Below are positions 30,560-40,326 of a stretch of 64,000 nt of DNA, in pieces. Source of the stretch: Pilasporangium apinafurcum (Eukaryota; Oomycota; Peronosporomycetes; Pythiales; Pythiaceae); NCBI GenBank assembly GCA_001600495.1, contig BCKE01000076.1, forward strand, positions 19,362 through 83,361, read 5' to 3'. A model generated the notes under the pieces. The model was not told the DNA's origin, searched no databases, and saw nothing but the letters and a program-made list of their open reading frames with translations. A program made the translations under genes and the position numbers. Position 1 is the first letter of the stretch. The number at the start of each line of letters is the position of its first letter.

Positions 30560-31178
30560 GATGCGCTCTGCTGCGGGGGCGGAATGATGATTAACCACTC
30601 AGCACTCCTGTTGCCTCTTTCCCTTCTTTCCCGCCCTTGCACTGATAACCATCACTCTTCAGAATCTTTGTGATTAAATACCCTTTATATACTAATCATT
30701 ACATATTCATATATATAAGTATATAAAGTAATTATAAATACTCCAATATTTAATATATAGTGTAAGATGATGAACATCAGGTTTAAGCAACGGTTGGTTT
30801 TGTAAGCATGGCTGCCATCATCACTGTCTCATCACTGACTGTTTACCATAGGGACGCGGGATGTCACTCAATTAAATAAAGGTCACTGAAACGAGGTTAC
30901 CAGGTTGAAGCACAGTTGTGAGTGCTGATCAGTTCGGCAAGAAGTGAGAGACGATGGGGAAGATGAAAGCCAATGGTTGTGTAGGATTGTAAATATAGAT
31001 GAAGGAAAATATAAGGCTGCCACCGATGTGGTGGTATATAAATAGCTCCTTGTCAATAGCACTATGACGGTCTGTTTCTCTTTGTGACGGTGCCGGCAGC
31101 GACCGCGGTGTTGTTGAAGCGATTCGATCTGTGAGCGAGAAGGAACTAGCACGAGTACGCAGCATCGGAATACAAGCA
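30560..31178. promoter_or_regulatory. Divergent promoter region, with TATA box toward the EF-hand gene
   Basis: About 620 bp between two divergently transcribed genes. It has an AT-rich core (about 30680-30765) and TATATAAATAG at 31035-31045, about 134 nt before the EF-hand gene's ATG. No coding sequence is supported. Confidence 0.4.
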
Positions 31179-33083
31179 ATGAAAGGATCTAAACTCAAGT
31201 CAACGCGACAGAAAGATGATGCAGCAATGCAGACAAAGAAACAGCTGAAGAAAAAAGCGGCAACGAACACGAAGCTGTACAGTTCACCACCGAAAATGCA
31301 ATTTCGCGACCCGATTGGCCACACACTGCCTGCGTCACTGCAGAACTTCCGCTGGAATGTGGATAAAGTCGAGCGAAAACTTCAGGAAAAGATTCAGGAG
31401 AAAACCCAGATTGCCGGTAATTTCGTATACCAGCAGGCATATCGCTTACTGGAATGCACACGTGGTGAAGGTATCGATTTCCCGTCGTTTAAAGAGCAAT
31501 TGCGCATCAAATTCGGCATCATTTTGGATGATAATGAGCTGCAGTTGCTGTTTAATAAATACGATGAAGATCAGAACGGTACGATCGATCTAAATGAGTT
31601 CATCCGACGCGTGCTTCCGCCCGATTACAATTATGGCCAGCAATGGTTCGAAGTTAGCCAACAGGAAAGCGAAGAGAAACAGGCACGGCTGAAACGCGAG
31701 TCACGTAATGAATTCTTGACTGGTATGGGCAGGCACGTGGAAGAATTGGACAACATGGGTGAGATATCGAACTGGACACTAGAGACGTTGATGAAGCAGA
31801 TTCAGTTGAAAGTCGTTCAGAAAACGCCGAGCGGAGATGATCAATACCGTCGTGCTTTCAAGATGTTGCGCTCTGGACGGGATCAAGGTATCCGTGTGGC
31901 GGAACTTCGAAACAATCTTAAAACCAAATTTGGGATTTTTATCAGCGAAGCGCAAATGAGGGATTTATTCTCGCAGTTTGATGTTGATGGTAGTGGAGAC
32001 ATCAATTTGAAAGAGTTTTTGCAGTTTGTGGAGCCCAAAGCATATACTGGGGATAGCAAAGTGCCTAATGGCTTATGGACAAAATCACCCGATGACGATG
32101 ACGAAGAGGAGGAGGATGAAGGATCGACAAACTCTGATGGTGACGAAGGTAACGACCTTACACTTGTCGGTCGTAATAGGATGAGTCAAGGTAGTATTTC
32201 GTCATCTTCGTCGTGTTACGGTGGCAACGCCAACGGCAGAAAAGAGCGTCCAAAGAGCGCCAATCCAAAAAAATCAGCTATGCTACAGCAACGTCGTCAG
32301 ATTGCTGAACAACGTAAGTTCGCAGCTCAGAATAGCCAGCATGGACAACACCATCTGCAGCGGCAGCGACTATCGATGTCACTCGCGGATATTCATAATG
32401 ACGAGTTGAATGCATTGACATCTGGTGGAGCAACTAATCATCCTCATCAAAACGCACATCGCTGCCAGCATTTGCGTCCCGATCAATTCGATGAGTGTGA
32501 GTCGTCAACCGGAAGCTATAGTACTGCTTTCGCGCACGGAAATGAAAAACTATTGCGACCTCGTAGTGCTGGTAGCGTACGATCCTCCTCTCGCATGTCA
32601 TCTACAGCCTCTACAGTTACTTCAAGTGTGCGAGGAGCTGCGTATATGAAGCGGCCAACAATAGCTCAAAATCTTCGTCAAAAATGCTTCGAATCGCGAA
32701 ATACTATGGCGGCAGAGCACTTTGATGGAGCTCGCTCAAAAAGACGAGTCTCTGCCGGCTCTACTGAGGAGACCGAAGTGGCAATGCAACGAGAGCAGCA
32801 CAATGGAACACACAGTAAACCGCTTAAAGCTGGTGAAAGACGCCGTTCTTGCCCTGATATGTCGGGTATTTACAATGGAAAGAGCCTGCGTACTCACTCG
32901 CCCAAGAAGAATGGCAAACAGCTCACTTTCAATGATGAGAATGAGGCCACACGACATGAATCGATGGACTATCAACCTCCACGTGTAGTCAAAGTGCATC
33001 CGAAACAACACGACGACCGCCCATTTTCAAAAGGAAATCAAGTGCTTCGTCGAAGCAATGTGATTTCCTCGGGTTATCGGTAG
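31179..33083 (+). CDS. EF-hand calcium-binding protein with low-complexity tail
   Basis: 634 residues from the ATG at 31179 (upstream 16 codons open but start GTG). The N-terminus is Lys-rich. Two homologous modules of about 110 residues follow, each a degenerate EF-hand plus a canonical one: FNKYDEDQNGTIDLNEFI (about residues 125-142) and FSQFDVDGSGDINLKEFL (about 267-284), both with D-x-D-x-[ND/SD]-G ... E loops fit for calcium. The rest (about 300-634) is Ser/Gln/His/Arg-rich with an acidic run DDDDEEEEDEG and several short basic patches, presumably disordered. This architecture is common in flagellar or cytoskeletal proteins of protists, but no specific orthologue is evident. Single exon. 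Confidence 0.8.
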   Translation: MKGSKLKSTRQKDDAAMQTKKQLKKKAATNTKLYSSPPKMQFRDPIGHTLPASLQNFRWNVDKVERKLQEKIQEKTQIAGNFVYQQAYRLLECTRGEGIDFPSFKEQLRIKFGIILDDNELQLLFNKYDEDQNGTIDLNEFIRRVLPPDYNYGQQWFEVSQQESEEKQARLKRESRNEFLTGMGRHVEELDNMGEISNWTLETLMKQIQLKVVQKTPSGDDQYRRAFKMLRSGRDQGIRVAELRNNLKTKFGIFISEAQMRDLFSQFDVDGSGDINLKEFLQFVEPKAYTGDSKVPNGLWTKSPDDDDEEEEDEGSTNSDGDEGNDLTLVGRNRMSQGSISSSSSCYGGNANGRKERPKSANPKKSAMLQQRRQIAEQRKFAAQNSQHGQHHLQRQRLSMSLADIHNDELNALTSGGATNHPHQNAHRCQHLRPDQFDECESSTGSYSTAFAHGNEKLLRPRSAGSVRSSSRMSSTASTVTSSVRGAAYMKRPTIAQNLRQKCFESRNTMAAEHFDGARSKRRVSAGSTEETEVAMQREQHNGTHSKPLKAGERRRSCPDMSGIYNGKSLRTHSPKKNGKQLTFNDENEATRHESMDYQPPRVVKVHPKQHDDRPFSKGNQVLRRSNVISSGYR

Positions 33084-33917
33084 AAGAAGAAAGGATTTAG
33101 GAGCTCTCGTTACCCTAACTTGCATTTGAATGAGCTAACTAAGAAACGAGAAGTTTATATAAGCTTTATCAAAAATCACACCATACATGTGTAGAAAGGT
33201 ATAGTGTACTTGTCTTTCTGAGAAAACGAGATTGGAGACATATGCATGTACTGCAAGTGACTCCATCTACCATTAGGTAGCTGTTGACTATGTCTACTTT
33301 ATTTGCATTGTCAGATTGTAAAGATTATTTAATTTATAAATTAATACCCTTTACCAATGAATGATATTAAAATATATTAATCATATTTATTTTCCTTTAA
33401 TAATAAATATAATTGTTTAATCAAATAATACTTCATAAATCAGGTGGTGGTTAGGAATATTAGTTGTGCGACCTTTGGAAGGTTGGCGACCTTTCGAAGC
33501 GATAACAAAACTCTGCCATTGGCATTGGTTGCAAGCCAACATACTCCGTATTTCCATGCTTCTTCCGTTATAATCCATCAACTAACCTACTATTCTTTAT
33601 ATTACAACGGCTATTCGTCCCAATTTTCCATAAAAGAATCTTGATGACGACCAATCTTTCTCTCGTTGGATTCATGTGCATCCGCAAAATTTCTTTTTTC
33701 TCGGTAGGATGAGTAGATAATTTAGGGTATCGAATGTGCAGCACGAAACGAAGGTGAAAGAGATCGGATCGAGAAAAAACGCCGCGCTAGTGCGTTGCAT
33801 TGCCTTTGTTTGTGTTCCAGCGCGCTGACAGGTAACGAGTGAGCACGCGTGAGAAGAACAATAGATAACTTTGTGATAGTAATTTGGGTCAACTACACTA
33901 CGAATACAGCGACGATC
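33084..33917. other. AT-rich intergenic region
   Basis: About 830 bp. 33310-33430 is almost pure A/T. A short direct repeat of 14 nt with one mismatch (GCGACCTTTGGAAG at 33468-33481, GCGACCTTTCGAAG at 33486-33499) lies in the middle. No gene is supported. Confidence 0.5.
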
Positions 33918-36517
33918 ATGAGCGAAGTAGCAACGCCATCAGAATCCACCATGATTGAAACGGTCAAGTTGCCACGAGGTGGTGTCGTGACGTCTACATG
34001 CATTGGTCCCGTACAGTTGGGTATGCCACCAGAGACCATCAAAGATTCCATGAAGCTCGGGATTCCTGTGCCAAGACACTACATTGTGCCATCCGAACCA
34101 TTCACTAAGACTTTAGGCGCCAATATGGGCGTAAACGTCGCAGAATTCGAGTTCCCAGCGTATTGCAATTTCTTTTTCAAACGGCAGTGTGTGAATCTAA
34201 TCGTGACATCCATCGATGTGGAGACCCGAATCCGACAAGTGTTTCAAGAGACACTCTTTGGTCCAGCAACGTTAGATCTGCATCATGATTTTCCGCATTC
34301 TACATCGACGGAATTATATCCAGATCTTGTGAAAGAATTGGAATATTTTCGCAAGTTTGGTGACACGCTCATCACGTTGGACATGCTACTTAAGTTTACA
34401 CATTTTGATGATAACAACGAAGCCATTGTCACGCAGAACGACCAATCCATTGTTATCAAGAAAGGGGATGGCTGTTTCACGATCATTGATGGTCACAAGA
34501 GCATCACACTCCCCGATGCGGTCGAATTGCCACCGCCGCCAACAATTGAACACATGCACGATGCGTTTTATCCACCTGCGTTTGGTGTGACAGTGCTGGG
34601 GAGCTCGCATGGCTTTGATCCGCATGGTAAGACTTCTGGATATGTTTTGTGGATCAACCATCGCGGGATTATGATCGATCCACCCCCGTTTTCATCGTCG
34701 ATTTTAATGGCCAACAACATACCGGCACTCATGATTGATGGTGTCATCCTCACACATTGCCACGCAGATCACGACGCTGGCACTTTTCAAAAAATATTAC
34801 AAGAGGGACGCGTAGCGCTTATCACAACCAACACTATCTATCGCTCTTTCTTGCGAAAATACTCGGCGCTATCGGGTTTTGATGCCAATTTTTTGAAACG
34901 CGTGCTGGACCATCGACTCGTGCGCATCAACGACCCCACAACGATCCGCGGTGCAACCTTCCGATTCTTTTACTCGTTGCATTCCATCCCCTGCGTCGGA
35001 TTCGAAGTCAAGTACGGCGACAAGTGCATCGTCTTCTCCGGTGACCATTTGAACGACATTGACAGGATTAACCAATTACATCACGAAGGCGTGCTCTCGC
35101 AACACCGTTGCGATGAATTGCTCAACTTCCCATGGCATGGTGATGCAATTTTGCATGAAGCTGGTGTGCCACCAATACACACTCCACTAAAAACACTCAT
35201 GAACCTCGACGAATCCATACGCAAACGGGTCTATGTGGTGCACACCGCTGCCAAGGATATTCCACCCGATAGCGGACTGCGTGGTGCTCCGGAGGGTGTA
35301 CACAATACTATCAAACTTGATGCGAAATTACCTGAAAACGCCGGTGCTTTGGAAATCCTTGATCTCGTACGGAAGATCGATTTATTCGCAGAGCTGACGC
35401 TGAATAACGCCTACGAGATTTTACAAATGGCGAGACGAGTGACGTATCCAAAAGGCAGCATTGTCAAAGCAACTGGAGACGTTGGTGATACATTTTACAT
35501 CATCATCGTAGGCGAAGCACAATTGCTGTATCAATCGACTCCAGAGAGTCAAATGGATCCACATATAACGGAGTCATTCAAAGCTAATGGCACCGCTTCT
35601 ATCGCTGCTTCCACTTCTTCTTCTTCCCCTGCACCATCACCTGAGAAAGAGCCACGGTCACCACGGCAGCAGCCACCTAAAGCCAAGAAGAAACGTGTGT
35701 CGATCCTGTCGCTAGCCAAGAAATACATTCCTGGAGATTATTTCGATTTGCAGAACCTCTTGACGCCCAATTGGGTGTTACCATATCAGATGATCGCGGT
35801 CACCAAACTCTCGCTGCTTCAGTTCAATGCTGCCGACTTCAATTGGTTCTTGAGGCGCACAGCGGCGTACGCGCGAATCCAGAAACTCTCAGAGAGTCGC
35901 TTGAATTTTTCTTACGATACAATCGAAAGCAATCACGTCTTCCGCAAACTCACGTCCTCGCAGCGCACGATGCTCGAGATCATTTTGAGGCAACGTGAGG
36001 TGAGCGAAGGACAGGTGTTGTGGGAAGTGGGGGATAAATGGACGAGTGCTGTGATCCTCGACAAAGGCAGTTTTGTGCTCAAACACATCACCAAACCCAG
36101 CAGTGCACCAGCCAATGTCAATCCCAGCGCCATTGCCCCTACTGCACATCCCTCCCCGCCCATCACACGAAGCCGACGCGGGTCGCATAATGTAAGCAAT
36201 TGGATACTTTTTTGAGATATGGCTTCATGTGATTTTGACTGGTTGTGGCTGTGGTGTGTATACTTTAGCGAGTGTTACCATTGGACCCAAGCTTGCTGGC
36301 TGCGAAAGACTCAGAAACGGAGCAAGTGCTGAGTCAAGGATGCTTTATAGGAGATGTTGACAAGCTCATCTTGGCAGAAGACACGACCCACACAACATCA
36401 CTTGTGTGTACGTCCGGAGGGTCCGTCTTCTATCTTTCTAAGCATGATCTCCAAGGGTTTCTGCTAGAAAACCCTGGCATCCTGATGACACTCAGTGGGA
36501 GAGTGTATGTGCAATAA
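33918..36517 (+). CDS. Metallo-beta-lactamase fold fused to two cyclic-nucleotide-binding domains
   Basis: Two exons, 33918-36191 and 36269-36517 (phase 0), 840 residues, start at the first ATG of the frame. Residues about 220-470 are a metallo-beta-lactamase fold: LGSSHGFDPHGKTSGYVLW, then THCHADHDAGT (HxHxDH, about 279), IVFSGDHLND and VYVVHTA, so the metal ligands are present. Residues about 480-545 form a cNMP-binding domain (FAELTLNNAYEILQMA ... GDVGDTFYIIIVGEAQL), followed by a Ser/Pro/Lys insert. A second cNMP domain begins at about 670 (VFRKLTSSQRTMLEII ... VLWEVGDKWTSAVILDKGSFVL) and is completed by exon 2. The canonical PBC phosphate-binding Arg is not obvious in either. It may be a cyclic-nucleotide-regulated phosphodiesterase or hydrolase; this is inference from the fusion. 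Confidence 0.8.
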
Positions 36518-36833
36518 CAACTGTATACCGTGGTCTATCTTATTAATAACTCGACCTCGTAAAATATTCACCACCATAGACCAAATTGCTTTTGATACAA
36601 GCCCCCCATCTATTCGCATCATTTTCGATTGAATGGACCCATCCAGTCTTCTATTCAAGTCGGGTCTTGTAAAATAGAAGTGTGGTATGTATCAGGTTTG
36701 AGAGGGTAGGCTGGTCTCTGAGTGAGGTTGTTGAGCTTCTGTTTTGGTTGTTTGTCTGCCTCAGTAGTACAGAAGTTACGACGGCGCGCAAAGATTCTCA
36801 GTAGAACGTGACAAAGTTGAGAGAGAAAGAGAG
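36518..36833. other. Intergenic, about 315 bp
   Basis: Between two plus-strand genes; no coding or repeat signal seen. It ends in an A/G-rich leader (GAGAGAGAAAGAGAG) directly before the ATG of the Sds3-like gene. Confidence 0.5.
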
Positions 36834-38607
36834 ATGGAACGTCCCAGTCGTCGAAGTGCTACGTCCAGCAACTCAAGCAATAGTAGCAGTAGTCACGCGA
36901 ATGCAAGTGGAAGTACAGGTGGCAATCATGGCAACAACAAAAATCACCAAGCCATGAATTCGTCCACTGCCAATGGTAACTCCAGTGTTACTACTTCCAC
37001 CAATGCTAGCAATAGCATTAACAATAGCAGTAGTAATAGCAGCAACAACAGCAGTAGACGTCGTCGCCGTGAAGTAACTCTGACTGCGGCGAAACAGGCG
37101 TCAAATGCTACAGACGCGACGCAATCGCAATCGGACGATCCGGAGACTGATTCCAGTTCGGTGGCGGGTCCTGATGCTGCTACTGGTAGTCGTAGTAGTA
37201 GCAAAAAGAAGAAGTCGCTGCAACGTAGTGGAGCTGATAGCAAGAAGAAAGCAAGCAAGGCAGATGAGATCGGAGAAGATAACGATGACACTGACGATCC
37301 CGTAGCTAGTACCACTACCACGACAGGTGCAGACGAACAAGATGGTGATGATGAAGAAGAAGCTGAAGAGGGAGAAGAAGAGGAGGACGAAAATGTGTTC
37401 TCTGGTACAGAAACACGCAGCACGCGCAGTGCAACGGCCGCCATTGCTTTGGTCAATGGTGGTCTTACGAAACGTGAACGCTCGCTATCGACGGTGTCGA
37501 CTACCTCGTCCAGTTCATCTGTTGCTTCAGAGCAGAATGAAGAAGATCAACTGGAAAAGCAGGAAGAGAAATTGAAAGAGCTCGAGAAGAAGAAGAAGAT
37601 GGTAGAAGATGGTACATTGGCGGAGTACTGCCGCCGCGTGACCGAGTTTAAGGAAGAACGCAATCAGTTGCTGCAGACAGCGGAGTGGCATAAGAACTTG
37701 CAACTGAAAAACAGTCAGGATCTCTACGGTTTTGAGGTGCAGCGTGCCAACAACCTCTGGCAGGTAAGTTAATCTTACACTTATATTTTGTATCGCAATT
37801 AACCATGCTCTGACAGCAAATGCATTCACTTGCTGTATCTAGCAAGCAAAAGAGGCCGTGAAAAGTGAAATGCTGAGTCATATGGACACATTATTGCAGA
37901 AGCTGACGCTGGAATTAGAGGAACTCTCGAAGACACCTGACTCTCAAGTAGTGGATATGGCAGAGAAACAAGCAGATGAATTGAATCACAAGAAGAAGTT
38001 GACGAAAGCACCACCTGCCTCCAAGCGGCGAAAAGTGGCAACGGAACTACCGCCTCACATGCTGCGGCTTTCTGTGGATGATATCACCGCAGATCTTTTT
38101 GCAATTGCTGGAGAACGACAGCATGCGGCGGTAGTTAACAGTGCCCTGTTACCTCAACCAACCGTTGGTAAGAGTGCATGTTTATGTAAATGGATCCTAA
38201 AAACAAAGTGCTGATATGCATATTGTTTTGGCTTCACAGCATCCATGAAGACGGAACGAAGGCGATTATTCTGTGGTAAATTCGTGTTTGAAGAAGGAGA
38301 TGAAGTGATTATTTCGTCGCCCATCATCAAAGACGACTACGTTGGGACCATCATCGCTGTTACCGACGACGCTGTAAGTACTTCAAGGTCAATTTTTTAG
38401 GGTAACTGCTCACTGTTCACTCTGTTTCATTTTGCCACGACGCACGTATGTCTGTAGGTTTACATCAAACTTACTTCCGGCCAGAAAGTGCGGATTTACC
38501 AGCACCTGATTGAATATAAGCGATGCGAGCTCAAACCATTTCTACGTGGGCTATCGGGCATAGGAAGTCTGCAGTCCACTGGATGGGCAGAATGCGAACC
38601 TTTCTGA
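36834..38607 (+). CDS. Sds3/BRMS1-like protein with C-terminal Tudor-like domain
   Basis: Four exons: 36834-37763, 37843-38167, 38240-38373 and 38458-38607, 512 residues. Residues 1-230 are low complexity (Ser/Asn runs, then an acidic run). Residues about 250-350 form a coiled coil, LAEYCRRVTEFKEERNQLL through VQRANNLWQQAKEAVKSEM, whose spacing of Glu/Arg/Leu matches the Sds3-like family (Sin3 histone-deacetylase complex subunits Sds3, BRMS1). The last two exons encode FEEGDEVIISSP ... DYVGTIIAVTDDAVYIKLTSGQKVRIY, a small SH3/Tudor-like barrel typical of chromatin-reading tails. It probably scaffolds a Sin3-HDAC complex in the nucleus. A plain coiled-coil protein remains possible because the low-complexity part dominates. 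Confidence 0.72.
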
Positions 38608-38834
38608 TCTAAACAAACTACTTACGCATACAAACTAGGCTTCAAATTCAGCTTTCTATTGATTTTTGTTTTTCGTATTGTTAACAATATACTACATGCT
38701 TTTGTTTCTCTGAATTTTATGGATGCTCTACATGTTGAATCGATTGAGTAGGAAGAAAACATATTAGTTCATAATCGCCAATAGCAATATAAGTAGGGCG
38801 TGTTGAGTAAGTATTAAAATAGCTAGCTAACTGG

Positions 38835-39905
38835 TCATGATTTTGCTGTATCGAGTGTTAGTCGCTGCAACAGTTCTTGTGTACTCGTCGGTTGTTCCTC
38901 TTCCTCCTCTTCATCATCTGTTTTATCATGATCGGCGCTCTCACTGTTGTCTTTACTGCCATTCTTGACTAAAGTTTTGTCATTCTCTTCCGTCATATTC
39001 AATTTCTTTTGAACCTTGCGCTTCGAATCTTGTTCGTAGAGGCTCGCGAGTGCTATCTTCCTTCGTTTCCAGTCACCTCGAGTATCCACCTGTTTGCCAT
39101 TCCCACGTGGCTTTCTACTATTGAAGCGGATCTCAGGGGACTGCAGGAATGATAATGACACGTATCCTCCGGACCTGTTCGCCCTGGCAAAACCTGTATT
39201 GGGGATGGCGTGCGCTTCATCGTTTTCTTTGTTTGTCTCCACATCCGCGTGGAACGCACCACCAATGGTTGTGAGCTCTGGAATATCTGGACGCAAGAAA
39301 TGTGTTAACGCCTGACACCATTTCAGCTGCTCATGACCATCGAGTGCACGCAAAAATTTCTGCAATTGCTCTTTGCGATGCTGAAGCAACTTAGTATCAT
39401 CGCCACGAAGATACGTGAGGAAACCACCTTCGGGGAACTTGGGCAGCGTTTCCAACACTTCGCTGCTGTATACGTCACAGAGATACAGATAAAGCTGACG
39501 GAAATCGTTGTATCTTCTCATGACGGAATACCGCACCATTGGTGGTAGTTCCGGGTATGGAGGAGCTACTGGCGTAACAATCTCCGCTTCTGGTTCGATC
39601 GTCACGAGTGAAGACATCCGCCGCTCCTGGTAGGCATTGTTCATGCGCACACGAATGTCCAGTACTTCGACATGATACTGCCAACTCGAACCTTTCTTTG
39701 TAACACCAGTGATCCTCAAATCGCGATCCAGATCGTGGAGATCCGCCCATGATGTCTGAAATCGCTCAAAGCGCTTCTTCCGCTGCCGACGGTCCGACGT
39801 CTTGGTTTCCTCAGATACTGACTCCTGGTGGTTCATCGTCTTCTTGGTGTCTTCTCTTTCTGTTGTCATTCTGCTTTCTCTTTCTTTTGTTTTTATGGAA
39901 TGCAT
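38835..39905 (-). CDS. PX-domain protein
   Basis: 356 residues if translation starts at the ATG at 39905; the frame stays open 44 codons further upstream without another ATG, and an ATG 12 codons downstream (39869) is an alternative. Residues about 60-220 are a phox-homology domain: LRITGVTKKGSSWQYHVEV, then VMRRYNDFRQLYLYL (the R-[RK]-Y-x-[DE]-F phosphoinositide-binding motif), LPKFPEGGFLTY (PPK-like loop) and LLQHRKEQLQKFLRAL (second basic motif). An insert between the first strands is Pro/Glu-rich. PX domains bring proteins to endosomal PI3P. The C-terminal third is charged with no BAR domain, so it is not a full sorting nexin. Both PX arginines needed for PI3P are visible. Confidence 0.82.
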   Translation of the reverse strand: MHSIKTKERESRMTTEREDTKKTMNHQESVSEETKTSDRRQRKKRFERFQTSWADLHDLDRDLRITGVTKKGSSWQYHVEVLDIRVRMNNAYQERRMSSLVTIEPEAEIVTPVAPPYPELPPMVRYSVMRRYNDFRQLYLYLCDVYSSEVLETLPKFPEGGFLTYLRGDDTKLLQHRKEQLQKFLRALDGHEQLKWCQALTHFLRPDIPELTTIGGAFHADVETNKENDEAHAIPNTGFARANRSGGYVSLSFLQSPEIRFNSRKPRGNGKQVDTRGDWKRRKIALASLYEQDSKRKVQKKLNMTEENDKTLVKNGSKDNSESADHDKTDDEEEEEEQPTSTQELLQRLTLDTAKS

Positions 39906-40096
39906 GCGCAAGCTATGTGGCCCTTCGATTTTTTTTCTTCTTTTTCTGTTCCTCTCGCGCGTCTGTGTGGCGTTGCTTTGGTGTTTACCTGCTCGCTGTC
40001 TCTCTCGCCGCTTTTCTCGGCCTTGCCCTTGTGTCAACAGATGGCGAATGGGTACAAAGGGGCTACGAAGTCTCGGAAGCGAATCACGAATTCTAT

Positions 40097-40269
40097 TGGA
40101 TAAAAATGTAAAACCTTGTCATCGACTAATGGTGGGTTACCCATAGATGCGCAACAAAAGATACCCAAATTATGTTGCGGGTCTGTTGAGATATCCAATC
40201 ATCAAGGTGATTGGATAAAAATAAATTAATAGATTTTATTGGATAATATTTATTTTGATATGTGATTGG
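40097..40269. promoter_or_regulatory. Cluster of CCAAT/ATTGG boxes between PX and Aquarius genes
   Basis: The intergenic region between the divergent PX and Aquarius genes holds ATTGGATAAAAAT twice (40097-40109, 40210-40222) and ATTGGATAATATT once (40238-40250). CCAAT at 40195-40199 and ATTGG at 40265-40269 add two more. Five CCAAT-type boxes in 175 bp suggest a shared bidirectional promoter bound by an NF-Y-like factor; this is inference from the motif. Confidence 0.45.
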
Positions 40270-40326
40270 TTGAAATTAGGAAGGTTGCTGTTGGTGGCAC
40301 AATTGCTGTGGAAAGGTGAGGGAAAG

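Noticed and set aside
33468-33499. Short direct repeat GCGACCTTT[G/C]GAAG as a mobile-element footprint
   Set aside because: Only two 14-nt copies 18 nt apart; no element between them, more likely slippage or a chance regulatory pair.
36944-37456. Minus-strand frame of 170 codons rich in Ser/Leu
   Set aside because: Mirror image of the low-complexity Ser/Asn and acidic part of the Sds3-like gene.
39749-40146. Three plus frames with hydrophobic, signal-like text
   Set aside because: They lie opposite the Arg/Lys/Glu-rich start of the PX gene; pyrimidine-rich complement gives false membrane segments.
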